Shown piece after piece: positions 36,647 to 45,576 of a stretch of 64,000 nt of DNA (position 1 is the stretch's first letter; each line of letters starts with the position of its first letter). The stretch comes from JAWWPY01 sp963822825. Lineage in GTDB: Bacteria > Actinomycetota > Actinomycetes > Streptosporangiales > Streptosporangiaceae. The translations under genes and the position numbers were made by a program. Under the pieces are notes generated by a model. That model was not told where the DNA came from and ran no database searches. It was given only the letters and a program-made list of their open reading frames with translations. The stretch spans positions 124,001-188,000 of the forward strand of contig CAWGIW010000004.1 in NCBI GenBank assembly GCA_963822825.1, given 5' to 3'.

Positions 36647-36997
36647 CTACTTCTCCGATTTCCTCGCCGTGATGGCCTCGTCCACGGTGTCGTGGATGCC
36701 GAAGACCTTCGTGAGCCCCGTGATCCGGAAGATCTTGAGTATCCGCTCCTGGGTGCAGACCAGGTCGAGGGACCCATCGTGCGCCCGGACGCGCTTGAGC
36801 CCGCCCACGAGCACCCCGAGGCCGGTCGAGTCCAGGAACTCGACCTTCTCCATGTTCACCACGAGCTGGTAGTGCCCGTTGTTGACCAGCTCGATGAGGA
36901 GTTCCCGGAGCCGCGGCGCCGTGTAGACGTCGATCTCGCCCTCCACGTTGACGACTTCTATCCCGTCCTTGGTGTGGTGGTCCAGCTTCAGATCCAC
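36647..36997 (-). CDS. Anti-sigma factor antagonist (STAS domain, RsbV/SpoIIAA-like)
   Basis: The 116-residue STAS protein has VVNVEGEIDVYTAPRLRELL and the phosphorylation-site region VEFLDSTGLGVLVGGLKRVR, with Ser in DSTG the expected target of the kinase-type anti-sigma factor. GTG 36997 has GGAGG 4 nt upstream; an earlier frame start would add 33 unrelated residues. The anti-sigma-like gene begins 22 bp downstream, forming a partner-switching pair. Confidence 0.92.
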   Translation of the reverse strand: MDLKLDHHTKDGIEVVNVEGEIDVYTAPRLRELLIELVNNGHYQLVVNMEKVEFLDSTGLGVLVGGLKRVRAHDGSLDLVCTQERILKIFRITGLTKVFGIHDTVDEAITARKSEK

Positions 36998-37148
36998 AAA
37001 TCCTCCAGCGCCATACTGCCGTCGTTGTCTTCCGACCGGGGCCGCAGCCGAACAGCCCTCGGGCGGGCACCTGTATCCCGTCGCGCATTCAACCACGCTC
37101 TGACGTCATGTCTACACGAGTTCACGCTTCGAGGCACCTCGCCTACAG

Positions 37149-39494
37149 ATGTCACACTGGGAGTCGATGGCTGCGCTCACCCCGCTCGCCCCCGGAGCGG
37201 ACTCTCCCGCCGCCCTGATCCTGCGCCTGGGCGCGGAATCGGGGCGGCTAGTTCACGTGGAGCACATCGCGGCGCGCACCGGCCAGCGGGCCGCCTGGCC
37301 CGGCTGGGCACCTCCCGAACTGACCGCGCGGTTCTCCGGGATCGGGGTATCCGCGCCGTGGGCCCACCAGGCCGCCGCGGCCGAGCTGGCCCACTCCGGC
37401 AAGAACGTGATCATCTCGACCCCGGCCGCGTCCGGCAAGTCGCTTGGCTACCTGCTGCCCGCGCTCACCGCGGTGCTCGAGGGGGGCACGGCGCTGTACA
37501 TCGCGCCAACCCGGGCGCTCGCCGCCGACCAGCTGCGCGCCGTTCGCGCGCTCGGCGTCGACCGCATCCGCGCGGCCGTGCTCGACGGGGACACCCCGGC
37601 CGCGGAGCGGGACTGGGCCCGGGCCCACGCCGCGTACCTGCTGTCCACCCCGGACATGCTGCATCACATGCTGCTGCCGCGGCATGCCCGGTGGAATGGG
37701 TTCTTCCGCAGGCTGCAGTACGTGATCGTGGACGAGTGCCACGGCTATCGGGGGGTGTTCGGCTCGCACGTCGCGCACGTGCTGCGCAGGCTGCGCCGGG
37801 TGGCCGCGCACCACGGGGGCGCCGCACGGCCGGCCGGCCCGGTCTTCGTGCTGGCCTCGGCCACCATCAGCGAGCCAGGCGCGTGCGCGCGGCTGCTCAC
37901 CGGCCAGCACGCCGAGGAAGTGACCGAGAGTGCCGCGCCGCGCGGGCCGGTCACCTTCGGCTTGTGGGAGCCGCCGCTCACCGCCGCGCGGGGGGAGGCA
38001 GGCGCGCCGGTCAGGCGGACCGCCACGGCCGAGGCCGCCGGGCTGCTCGCCGACCTGGTGGCGCGCAACGTGCCCGCCCTGGCCTTTTCCCGGTCACGGC
38101 GCGGCGCCGAGGCGGTCGCCATGGGGGCCCGGCGAGCGCTGGCCGAGGCGGGCGCGGCCGGGCTCGGCCAGCGGGTGGCGGCCTACCGCTCCGGATACCT
38201 CCCCGAGGACCGCCGCGGGCTGGAGCAGGCGCTGCGGACGGGAGCCATCACCGGCCTGGCCGCCACTACCGCCCTGGAACTTGGCGTCAACATCAGCGGC
38301 CTGGACGCCGTGCTCATCGCGGGCTGGCCGGGCACGAGGGCAGCGCTGTGGCAGCAGGCGGGCCGCGCGGGCCGGGATGGTCGCGGGGCGGTCGCCGTGC
38401 TCATCGCGCGCGACGATCCGCTGGACACCTACCTGGTGCACCACCCCGAGGCACTGCTGCGCCGCCCGGTGGAAGCCACCGTGCTTGACCCCGACAACCC
38501 GTATGTGCTGGCCCCGCACCTGTGCGCGGCGGCGGCTGAACTGCCGTTGACCGAGGCTGACCTGGCATTGTTCGGGCGGGAGTCGGCAGCGGTCGCTGAC
38601 GCCCTCATCCGGCGCGGGATGCTGCGCCGCCGGGGCCCGGTCATCTGCTGGACCCGCCGTGGCCGCGCCGCGCGCTCCGGCCTGCGCGGCACCGGGGACC
38701 GCCCGGTGAAGATCGTCGAAACACCGACCGGCCGGCTGGTCGGGACCGTGGACGAGCCGTCCGCCCACGTGCTGGTGCACACCGGTGCCGTGTACCCGCA
38801 CCAGGGCGAGATGTACCTGGTCACCAGGCTCGACTTGGCCGAGAGGGTAGCTCTGGTGGAGGCGGCCGACCCCGGATACGCGACATCAGCCCGGGAGGTC
38901 ACCGCGATCGAGGTCGCGGCCGAACTGCGCCGCTCGGTGTGGGGGGACGCCACGGTACATTTCGGTGACGTCCAGGTGACAAGGCAGGTCACCTCGTTCG
39001 TCCAGCGCGGGCTGGAGACCGGCCGGCCGCTCGGCGAGGTGCCGCTTGACCTGCCACCACGCACCCTGCGCACCCGCGCGGTCTGGTGGACGATTCCCAG
39101 CACCCAGCGGGCGCGCCTGGCCGCGCTGGACGTTAACCTGCCCGGCGCCGCGCACGCCGCCGAGCACGCGTCGATCGGGCTGCTGCCGCTGTTCGCCGCC
39201 TGCGACCGTTGGGACATCGGCGGGGTGTCCGCCGATGTCCATCCCGCGACCGGCCAGCTGACCGTTTTCGTCTATGACGGTCACGACGGGGGGGCTGGCT
39301 TTGCCGAACGGGGCTACCGGGCGGCGCCGGAATGGCTCCGAGCCACGGCGGAGGCCATTCGAAGCTGCGAGTGCCAGGCGGGCTGCCCATCCTGCATCCA
39401 ATCCCCCAAATGCGGTAACGGCAATGAGCCGCTATCCAAGAATGGCGCGGTTCTGCTACTGGAGAGCCTGCTGGCGGGCAGCCGCGGCCGCTGA
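37149..39494 (+). CDS. MrfA/Hrq1-like superfamily 2 DNA helicase with DUF1998 zinc site
   Basis: The 781-residue protein has helicase motifs I (STPAASGKSLGYL), Ia (APTRALAADQL), II (VDECHGY), III (LASATIS), IV-VI (ATTALELGVNISGLD, QQAGRAGRDGRG). The C-terminus has the four-Cys zinc site CECQAGCPSCIQSPKCGN of the DUF1998/MZB domain. B. subtilis MrfA with this architecture repairs mitomycin C damage as a 3'-5' helicase; Rv3649 is the mycobacterial counterpart and also lies near the 6C RNA locus. An in-frame ATG at 37167 is an alternative start. Confidence 0.92.
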   Translation: MSHWESMAALTPLAPGADSPAALILRLGAESGRLVHVEHIAARTGQRAAWPGWAPPELTARFSGIGVSAPWAHQAAAAELAHSGKNVIISTPAASGKSLGYLLPALTAVLEGGTALYIAPTRALAADQLRAVRALGVDRIRAAVLDGDTPAAERDWARAHAAYLLSTPDMLHHMLLPRHARWNGFFRRLQYVIVDECHGYRGVFGSHVAHVLRRLRRVAAHHGGAARPAGPVFVLASATISEPGACARLLTGQHAEEVTESAAPRGPVTFGLWEPPLTAARGEAGAPVRRTATAEAAGLLADLVARNVPALAFSRSRRGAEAVAMGARRALAEAGAAGLGQRVAAYRSGYLPEDRRGLEQALRTGAITGLAATTALELGVNISGLDAVLIAGWPGTRAALWQQAGRAGRDGRGAVAVLIARDDPLDTYLVHHPEALLRRPVEATVLDPDNPYVLAPHLCAAAAELPLTEADLALFGRESAAVADALIRRGMLRRRGPVICWTRRGRAARSGLRGTGDRPVKIVETPTGRLVGTVDEPSAHVLVHTGAVYPHQGEMYLVTRLDLAERVALVEAADPGYATSAREVTAIEVAAELRRSVWGDATVHFGDVQVTRQVTSFVQRGLETGRPLGEVPLDLPPRTLRTRAVWWTIPSTQRARLAALDVNLPGAAHAAEHASIGLLPLFAACDRWDIGGVSADVHPATGQLTVFVYDGHDGGAGFAERGYRAAPEWLRATAEAIRSCECQAGCPSCIQSPKCGNGNEPLSKNGAVLLLESLLAGSRGR

Positions 39495-39655
39495 CCGGTG
39501 CCGCCGCTGGGCGGCTGGCGAGGATTCCCGCGGGCCGGCGGTCCGCGGCCCGGAGAGCCAGTTACACGCGGCAGCCCAGTAGTTACAGTGTGTTGCGGGC
39601 CGTTGGCGGGACCGCGGGCCGCCGCCGGGGCCCGGGAACCCCCGCTAACTGAGGC

Positions 39656-39690
39656 GGGGCCGGCTCCCATCAAGAATGGAAACCGGCCCC
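39656..39690 (-). terminator. Terminator hairpin of the 6C RNA
   Basis: GGGGCCGG and CCGGCCCC pair around an inner CCAT/ATGG helix with a TTCTTG-type loop. It lies 11 bp downstream (minus strand) of the second C-loop hairpin and has no long T-run, as is common in GC-rich actinomycetes. Confidence 0.6.
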
Positions 39691-39790
39691 GACCACAATG
39701 GGGCGACCCCCGCCGGGGGGAGAGCGGGGGTCGCCATACGGTCCGGCTCCGGGGGGGGCAGAGCCGGGCCCGTCATCCAGCAAAGCCTAT
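39656..39790 (-). ncRNA. 6C RNA (actinobacterial structured small RNA)
   Basis: Read on the minus strand, two hairpins follow one another, each with a loop holding at least six cytosines, the defining feature of 6C RNA. Hairpin 1: arms 39761-39767 / 39743-39749 (CCGGCTC / GAGCCGG) with eight C in the loop. Hairpin 2: perfect 12-bp arms 39724-39735 / 39702-39713 (GGCGACCCCCGC) with loop TCTCCCCCCG. A third hairpin, at 39656-39690, looks like the terminator. 6C RNA is known only from actinobacteria and lies in this chromosomal neighbourhood in mycobacteria. The 5' end is approximate. Confidence 0.85.
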
Positions 39791-40715
39791 GCGCTTCTAG
39801 CTCAAGTTACCAACCAGTCACGCGGAGATGGCTCGATTCCTTCTCTTAGCTCCATGCTGCCGGACCGGTGGTAGTTACGTCGAGAGTGCGGGCGCAAACT
39901 CTTCGCATTCTTTGACCTGGGGCGAGAGGATCATCTCTAAGGCCGGGCGGCCGTACCAGCGCCGGCCGCCCGCCCGCCCCGGGACCAGCGATTTCTGGCC
40001 GCGGGCGGCCGGGGCGGCGCTCCAGTCCCCGGGCCGGGCCGCCGCTGGGGTCCCGCCGGGCGGCTCGAAGTTACCCCGCCGCACCCCACGGCCAGCGCCC
40101 CGCGGCACTTCGCTCACGGCCCCGGGGCCGCTGAGCCCGCTCCCGGCCACGGGCCGCGAGACTTCGCTCACGGTCCCGGGGCGCCCGGCGGCACGGTCAC
40201 ATGCCTCGCTGCGGCAATGTGAGCGGCCGGACCGATCGAGATAACGAATTGATGACGCCGGGGGCTATGCTCCGCCGCCGATCCGTCGTAGAAAGGTCTC
40301 ACGGACTCGCGTCCGGACACGGCAACCGGGAACCCACGCGCGACCAGCCGCGGGAGGCGTGCCGTGGCAGGCGCGGCAATGGCCGGCTAGCGCCCTCAAG
40401 TGGCGCCACGGCCCTGCGACCTGCCCGGCAGGATGAGGTGCACGCTTGGTACCCCGGGCCTGACGTGTCAGGGAACGGCGCCCCGCCCCGGGGCGCCGTT
40501 CGCTGTGCCGCGGGGCGGGACGTGTTCCTCCCGCCGATCCCGTAAGATCACTTGCCGTGGGGGACCGGTGTCCCGGGAGTCACAATGCTCCCGGGCAGAA
40601 TCCTGGCCGCCTGGCTCGGCTGAGATGGCCACGCACGCGCGCAAAGCACGGGGGTGCGCGAGACTTAGGGGCTACAGCCAGGAGCGCAGGAGGGCGCAGG
40701 AGGGAAGAGCATGTG
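39791..40715. other. Non-coding stretch between the 6C RNA and the holin-like gene
   Basis: About 0.9 kb without a convincing gene. The open frames here have no ribosome site and biased Pro/Arg/Gly composition. It contains a 10-bp hairpin at about 39944-39973 (CGGGCGGCCG / CGGCCGCCCG), two copies of ACTTCGCTCACGG(C/T)CCCGGGG (about 40107 and 40165), and a very strong hairpin at 40473-40501. The mycobacterial locus has a cold-shock gene here; I see none. Confidence 0.5.
40473..40501. terminator. Perfect 13-bp stem, 3-nt loop hairpin
   Basis: GAACGGCGCCCCG-CCC-CGGGGCGCCGTTC is fully self-complementary with a CCC loop. It lies 215 bp upstream of the holin-like gene. It could end an unseen transcript or act in the 5' leader; no T-run follows on either strand. 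Confidence 0.5.
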
Positions 40716-41162
40716 ATGGCCAAGCCGACAGCGCCGCAGTCTCTGGACCGCGCCGGCGAGCAGTCCGTCGGCGACCTGGTAGCGCAGGCCGTCAAGGACG
40801 TTACCCAGCTGGCCAGGTTCGAGTTCGACCTCGCTAAGCTCGAACTACGGGCCGACGCTCGCCGCCTGGGTCTGGCCGCGGCGCTGCTCGCTATCGCCGC
40901 CATGGCGGGCTGCCTGGTCCTGGTGCTGATCTGCTTCGCGATGGCCTACGGGCTGATCGCGCTCGGCATCTGGGACTGGGCCGCCTTCCTTATCGTGGCG
41001 GGAGGATGCGTGCTGCTGGCCGGGCTGGTCATCCTGATCGTGGTCATGAAGGTGCGCAGGCTGAGCGGGTTGCGCCAGACCAGGAAGACCGTGCAAGAGG
41101 ACTTTGCCATGCTGAAGCGCGACGAGGAGAACTCGGCACGGCCGGCGGTCGAGGCAGGATGA
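40716..41162 (+). CDS. Phage holin family / DUF1469 membrane protein
   Basis: The 148-residue protein has a polar N-terminus with an amphipathic helix (SVGDLVAQAVKDVTQLARFE), two adjacent membrane helices (about 55-80 and 88-112) and a charged tail. This is the Phage_holin_3_6/DUF1469 pattern, widespread in actinobacteria and cyanobacteria and not in itself a prophage sign. It precedes the hydrolase by 3 bp. Confidence 0.85.
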   Translation: MAKPTAPQSLDRAGEQSVGDLVAQAVKDVTQLARFEFDLAKLELRADARRLGLAAALLAIAAMAGCLVLVLICFAMAYGLIALGIWDWAAFLIVAGGCVLLAGLVILIVVMKVRRLSGLRQTRKTVQEDFAMLKRDEENSARPAVEAG

Positions 41163-41165
41163 GCG

Positions 41166-42089
41166 ATGACCCTGCGGGGTGACACGGCGATCTACGTCGA
41201 CGGCCCGTGGACGCACCGGCCAGTCAGCGCCAACGGGACCCGGTTCCACATCGCCGAAACCGGCGAGGGGCCGCTGGTCCTCCTCCTGCACGGCTTCCCG
41301 CAGTTCTGGTGGACGTGGCGGCAGCAGCTGGAGACCCTGGCGGACGCGGGCTACCGGGCCGTCGCGGCCGATCTGCGGGGCTACGGCGGCAGTGACAAGC
41401 CGCCGCGAGGATACGACCTGGTGACGGCGGCCTCCGACGCCGCCGGGCTGGTCCGGGCGCTCGGCGAAGCCAATGCCGTCGTGGTCGGGCACGACTGGGG
41501 AGGCCTGGTGGCCTGGACCATGGCGGCCTATTTTCCCAAGGTGGTGCGGCGGCTGGCGGTCGTTTCCGTCGCCCATCCCTTGCGGATGCGGTCCGCTGTG
41601 CTGACCGATCCCCTCGGGCAGGGCAGGCACAGCGGGTACGCGTTCGGTTTCCAGGTTCCGGTGCTGCCCGAGCGGCAGCTGGTCAAGGACGACGCGCGCC
41701 AGGTGGGCCGGATGCTGCGCTCCTGGTCCCGGCCCGGCTGGCCAGATCTGGACACCGAGCGGCGCTACCGGACCGCCATGTGCATACCGTCGGTCGCACA
41801 CTCCGCGCTGGAGTATCACCGCTGGTTCCTGCGCTCACGGATGCGGCCCGACGGGATGCGTTACGCCAAGCGCATGCGGGCGCCGATCCAGGCCCCCACC
41901 CTGCACCTGCACGGGGCCCTCGATACCTGCGTCCTGCCTGGCACCGCGCGCGGGTCCGGCCGGCACGTGGACGCCCCGTACCGGTGGCGGTTGCTCGACG
42001 GCTCCGGCCATTTCCCGCAGGAGGAGCAGCCGGACCGCTTCGACACCGAGCTGATCGGCTGGCTGGCGGACCCAGAACCCGAACGATGA
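41166..42089 (+). CDS. Alpha/beta-fold hydrolase, epoxide hydrolase-like (EphE type)
   Basis: Motifs of the epoxide hydrolase/haloalkane dehalogenase group are present: oxyanion HGFPQFWWTWR, the nucleophile elbow VVGHDWGGLVAW (Asp), and the catalytic His in LDGSGHFPQEEQPD. At 307 residues it has the usual length. In mycobacteria the orthologue ephE (Rv3670) is also next to marP, nudix and nth. The stop overlaps the DUF309 start (ATGA). Confidence 0.9.
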   Translation: MTLRGDTAIYVDGPWTHRPVSANGTRFHIAETGEGPLVLLLHGFPQFWWTWRQQLETLADAGYRAVAADLRGYGGSDKPPRGYDLVTAASDAAGLVRALGEANAVVVGHDWGGLVAWTMAAYFPKVVRRLAVVSVAHPLRMRSAVLTDPLGQGRHSGYAFGFQVPVLPERQLVKDDARQVGRMLRSWSRPGWPDLDTERRYRTAMCIPSVAHSALEYHRWFLRSRMRPDGMRYAKRMRAPIQAPTLHLHGALDTCVLPGTARGSGRHVDAPYRWRLLDGSGHFPQEEQPDRFDTELIGWLADPEPER

Positions 42090-42589
42090 CCGCGCGCGGG
42101 CGCGACGACGTGGGCCGGGACAGGGATTCCGCTGGCCGCCCGCGCAGCGCCAGGCCTCGCGATGCGCTGGGGCGGCCGCTGCCTCGTGGTGCTCCCGGGG
42201 AGGACCGCGTCCCCGACGACCTGCTGCTGCCGCCCGGCGAGGCGCTCGCGCTCGCCCAGCGCCTGATCGATTCCGGCCGCCCGTTCCACGCCCACGAGGT
42301 CCTCGAGGCCTCGTGGAAGGCAGCGCCGCAGGCCGAGCGGGAGTTGTGGCGGGGGCTGGCCCAGGTGGCGGTGGGGCTCACCCACGCGCAGCGCGGCAAT
42401 GCCCGGGGCGCCGCCGCGCTCCTGCGCCGGGGCGGACGCGCGGTCGGCGGGTACGCGGATGCCGCCCCGCATGGCGTCGACGCCGCCGGCGTCGCGCGGG
42501 CCAGCGCGGAGCTGGCGGCGCGGATCGAATCCGGCGGCGCCGCGCCGGAGGGCCGCCGTGACCTGCGCGTCCAGCTCACGGCGGAGTGA
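42086..42589 (+). CDS. DUF309 domain protein
   Basis: The conserved part (residues 50-140) has the DUF309 signature RPFHAHEVLEASWKAAP followed by LWRGLAQVAVGLTHAQRGN. The two His and Glu residues form a probable metal-site or catalytic pocket, but no function is known. The first 45 residues are Arg/Asp-rich and unconserved-looking. It is translationally coupled to the hydrolase by a 4-bp overlap. Confidence 0.85.
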   Translation: MTARGRDDVGRDRDSAGRPRSARPRDALGRPLPRGAPGEDRVPDDLLLPPGEALALAQRLIDSGRPFHAHEVLEASWKAAPQAERELWRGLAQVAVGLTHAQRGNARGAAALLRRGGRAVGGYADAAPHGVDAAGVARASAELAARIESGGAAPEGRRDLRVQLTAE

Positions 42590-42635
42590 TCGGCCGTGCT
42601 CAGGAGATGCCCTGAGCACCGCCCTGGGTTGCCGT

Positions 42636-43826
42636 TTAGGCGCAGCCCTGGGTTGACACCGCCGCAGTGGCGCTGTGCGCGGCCTGGGCGTCCGATATGA
42701 CCTCGGAGGCGGTCAGCGCGAACCCGGTGTCGTTCTGGCCCACCGCGGCGGCGAACACGACGCCGTCGACCTGGCCATCCGGGGCGAGCAGCGGCCCGCC
42801 CGAGTTGCCTGGCTGGACCAGCGCCCGTACCGAGTAGATCTGGCGCTTCACAATGTGCGCCTGGTAGATATCCGGGGCGTTGGCGGCCTGGTCCAGGTCG
42901 ATCCGGGCGGGAACCCCTGTGAACGGATGGTTCTCCGGGTAGCCGGCGACGATCGCGTCGGCGCCCACGTTCGCGGGCCCGGCGAAGTTCAGCACCGCGG
43001 CGGCGAGGCCTGGCACGTAGAGCACCGCGACGTCCCGCTCAGGGTCAAAGTAAACGACCCGGGCCGTATAACGGGTACCCAGCCGCGTGGTGACGCTCTG
43101 CTCCTGGCTGACCCCGGCTACCACGTGCGCGTTCGTCATCACGTGGTCGGGGGCGAACACGAAGCCTGAGCCCTCGATCCGGCGCGAGCAGGACGGGGCG
43201 AGGCCCGTCACCTTCACAACGCTGTTTTCCGCCCGCTGAAATCCTGCGGACGACAGGACACGCGGGTCGGGGGCGGCCACAGTCAGCGCGGGCTCGGCGC
43301 CGAGCGCGCCGAAGACCGTCGTGTACGGGCCGCTGGCCAGCAGGCTCCGGAAGTCGGAGAACATCGTCTTCGCGGCCGGGGGCATGACCCTGTCCACCCC
43401 CTGGAGCACCGCGGACCTGTTCACCTGATTGGAGATGGCCGCGAAGGGCGCGTTCACCACCGCGGAACCGATCAGCCACGCGATGAGCAGGACAGAGAGC
43501 ACACTTACCGCGGCGCCGGCCGCGGCGTCGAGGAATGTGGCTGGCCGCCAGCTCACCCGGGAACGGAGCGCCGCCCCGACCGCGGAGGCCAGCAGCTGGC
43601 CGATCATGGCCGCGAGGAAAACCACGACGATAGCCACCAGGGCCTGCTTGGTCTGGTCATTGACCACCGCGCGAGCGACTGATGGCGCGAAAACCGCGCC
43701 GATGGCCGCGCCGCCGAGGAACCCGGCGAAGCTCAGCACGCCGACGATGAAACCCTGGCGGTAGCCGGCCACGGCAAATGCCGCCGCGAGCACAACCAGG
43801 ATCAGATCGAGCAGATCGCCTGACAC
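42636..43826 (-). CDS. marP: MarP-like membrane serine protease (CvpA domain plus trypsin-like domain)
   Basis: Residues 1-150 form four membrane helices of the CvpA type (DLILVVLAAAFAVAGYRQGF). The extracytoplasmic protease domain has the catalytic triad His (MTNAHVVAG), Asp (PERDVAVLY) and Ser (VQPGNSGGPLLAPDG). Two Cys (PSCSRR and the C-terminal QGCA) may pair, like the regulatory disulfide of mycobacterial MarP. MarP protects M. tuberculosis in acid and oxidative stress. GTG 43826 (MSGDLLDL) is preferred over a longer start at 43886. Confidence 0.9.
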   Translation of the reverse strand: MSGDLLDLILVVLAAAFAVAGYRQGFIVGVLSFAGFLGGAAIGAVFAPSVARAVVNDQTKQALVAIVVVFLAAMIGQLLASAVGAALRSRVSWRPATFLDAAAGAAVSVLSVLLIAWLIGSAVVNAPFAAISNQVNRSAVLQGVDRVMPPAAKTMFSDFRSLLASGPYTTVFGALGAEPALTVAAPDPRVLSSAGFQRAENSVVKVTGLAPSCSRRIEGSGFVFAPDHVMTNAHVVAGVSQEQSVTTRLGTRYTARVVYFDPERDVAVLYVPGLAAAVLNFAGPANVGADAIVAGYPENHPFTGVPARIDLDQAANAPDIYQAHIVKRQIYSVRALVQPGNSGGPLLAPDGQVDGVVFAAAVGQNDTGFALTASEVISDAQAAHSATAAVSTQGCA

Positions 43827-43911
43827 GTCACCACCGTATAGTGCGCCGCCCGATGATTGGCCCGTCCACAAGGCGCCGCTGGGCAATGGATATCAGCCAC
43901 GGCGCTTATCA

Positions 43912-44559
43912 TCAGCTGCGGGCCGCGGATGCGAGCGCGTCCGGCGGCAGGTCCTCCTCATGACCACGGTCCCAGGGCTGTTCCCAGCCACCCAGCGCGA
44001 GCAGCATGTTGACCAGGGCGGCCGTGAACCCCCACACGAGCATCCCCTGCACCCTGAAGGCCGGGCCGGCGGCGCCGGAAGGATGGCGGATGGTCAGCCG
44101 GTGGCCGGGGTCGGCCAGTTCGGAGAGCGGCACCCGGGTGCAGCCGGTGACCTCGGTGGGGTCGCCTGGGGCGACCGGGCCCGGCCGGCGCCACCAGGCG
44201 AGCACCGGCGTGACCGCGAACCCGCTGCGCCGGATGAACAGGTCCGGCAGCACGGCCAGCACCTGCACGCCGGACGCGTCGACGCCTGCCTCCTCGGCGG
44301 CCTCGCGGAGCGCGGCGTGAACCGGCCCGCCGTCCGATTCCTCGATCGCCCCGCCGGGGAAGGCGGGCTGGCCAGCGTGCCGGCGCAGCCACGGTCCGCG
44401 CTGGACGAGCAGCAGATCGGGGCCGTCCGGTCCGTCCCCGAAGAGCATGAGCACCGCGGACCGCCGCCCGCTGTCCGGCGGCGGCCGCAGGGCGGGCGGC
44501 ACAGTCATCCGCGGCGCGGTGGCGGCCAGGCCGCGCAGCCAGTCAGGAACTCCGGTCAT
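43912..44559 (-). CDS. NUDIX hydrolase, CoA pyrophosphatase-like
   Basis: The Nudix box is complete: Gly-Gly at GGAIEESDGG, then REAAEEAGV, matching Gx5Ex7REUxEExGU. RHAGQPAFPGG just before it is the UPF0035/CoA-type extension, so it probably cleaves CoA or related nucleotides. Its start overlaps the nth stop (44556-44559). The same order (marP, nudix, nth) is known in mycobacteria (Rv3671c-Rv3674c). Confidence 0.9.
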   Translation of the reverse strand: MTGVPDWLRGLAATAPRMTVPPALRPPPDSGRRSAVLMLFGDGPDGPDLLLVQRGPWLRRHAGQPAFPGGAIEESDGGPVHAALREAAEEAGVDASGVQVLAVLPDLFIRRSGFAVTPVLAWWRRPGPVAPGDPTEVTGCTRVPLSELADPGHRLTIRHPSGAAGPAFRVQGMLVWGFTAALVNMLLALGGWEQPWDRGHEEDLPPDALASAARS

Positions 44560-45263
44560 GAGAAGGGCCCCGCCCTGACCAGCGCCCGGGCCGTCTTCTC
44601 ATCCGTGGGCCCTTCCCCGTAGGAGGGACAGAGCCGGGCCAGCGGGCATACCCCGCAGGCTGGCCGGCGCGCATGGCAGATCCTCCGGCCATGCCAGATC
44701 AGCCGGTGTGAGAGCGCGGTCCACTCGGCCCGAGGTATCAACTGACCGACGTCCTGCTCGATCTTGACGGGGTCGGTCTCGGTCGTCCAGCCGAAGCGGC
44801 GGGCGAGCCTGGCGAAATGTGTGTCCACCGTGATGCCGGGGATGCCGAACGCGCTGCCCAGCACGACGTTCGCCGTTTTGCGGCCGACACCTGGCAGGGT
44901 CACCAGATCACGCAGCCTGCGTGGCACCTCACCGCCGAACCGGTCACAGAGCGCCTGGCCGAGGCCGATGAGGCTGGTGGTCTTGGCCCGGAAGAACCCG
45001 GTGGACTGAATGATCTTCTCGACCTCGGCGCGGTTCGCGGCCGCATAGTCCGCCGCGGTCCGGTAGCGGGAGAAGAGGACGGGCGTGACCATGTTGACCC
45101 GCTTATCCGTCGTTTGCGCAGACAGGATCGTGGCCACGAGGAGCTCGAGCGGGGACGTGAAGTTGAGCTCGGTGTGCGCGTCGGGGTAGAGCAACGCCAG
45201 TTCGCGGTTGATGCGACGCGCCCGGCGGACCAGAGCGGTCCTCGAAGGGGGATCCTGGATCAC
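44556..45263 (-). CDS. nth: Endonuclease III, [4Fe-4S] DNA glycosylase/AP lyase
   Basis: The helix-hairpin-helix LPGVGRKTANVVLG carries the catalytic Lys, the catalytic Asp is in VDTHFARLARR, and the cluster ligands follow C-x6-C-x2-C-x5-C (CHARRPACGVCPLARLC). The 235-residue protein removes oxidised pyrimidines in base-excision repair. It is the first gene of the nth-nudix pair. Confidence 0.96.
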   Translation of the reverse strand: MIQDPPSRTALVRRARRINRELALLYPDAHTELNFTSPLELLVATILSAQTTDKRVNMVTPVLFSRYRTAADYAAANRAEVEKIIQSTGFFRAKTTSLIGLGQALCDRFGGEVPRRLRDLVTLPGVGRKTANVVLGSAFGIPGITVDTHFARLARRFGWTTETDPVKIEQDVGQLIPRAEWTALSHRLIWHGRRICHARRPACGVCPLARLCPSYGEGPTDEKTARALVRAGPFS

Positions 45264-45576
45264 CCACCCAGCCTAATAAGGCCGCGGCCGCCGCGGTGCA
45301 CCCCGCATTGGTCCAGCCACGGCGGCACGCCGACGGGTGGCACCCCGGGTGCCTCGCGCGGCGCCGCGGGTATCGCCCGGGCTGGCGGCGGCCGGGTAGA
45401 CGTAAGCCGACCGTCGGATACGCAGAGTTCCGCTACCATTACTAAGGGCGATTCCGGGGGGGCACGCCGCATCTCGCCAGTTAGCCTGACCAGCCCTTCA
45501 ACGCATTCCAGACGGCCGGCACAGTTGCTTAATTTCGGCCATCCGGACCATAGCCGACCTTCGCCGGGATGGGGTT
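45264..45576. other. Intergenic region before the tandem GT-C-like genes
   Basis: About 310 bp with divergent genes on both sides. Apart from a CCGCGG-rich palindromic patch near 45283 I see no gene, RNA or repeat. It presumably contains the promoters of nth and of the first GT-C-like gene. Confidence 0.5.

Noticed and set aside
39816..39852. tRNA-like GGCTCGATTCC segment
   Set aside because: It resembles a T-arm, but no acceptor, D or anticodon stem can be paired around it.
39828..40244. 138-residue open frame after the 6C RNA
   Set aside because: No ribosome site, Pro/Arg/Ser-rich composition and no recognisable motif; several hairpins interrupt it.
40716..41162. Prophage indicated by the holin-like protein
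   Set aside because: DUF1469/holin-like proteins are common chromosomal genes; no phage genes, integrase or attachment sites are nearby.
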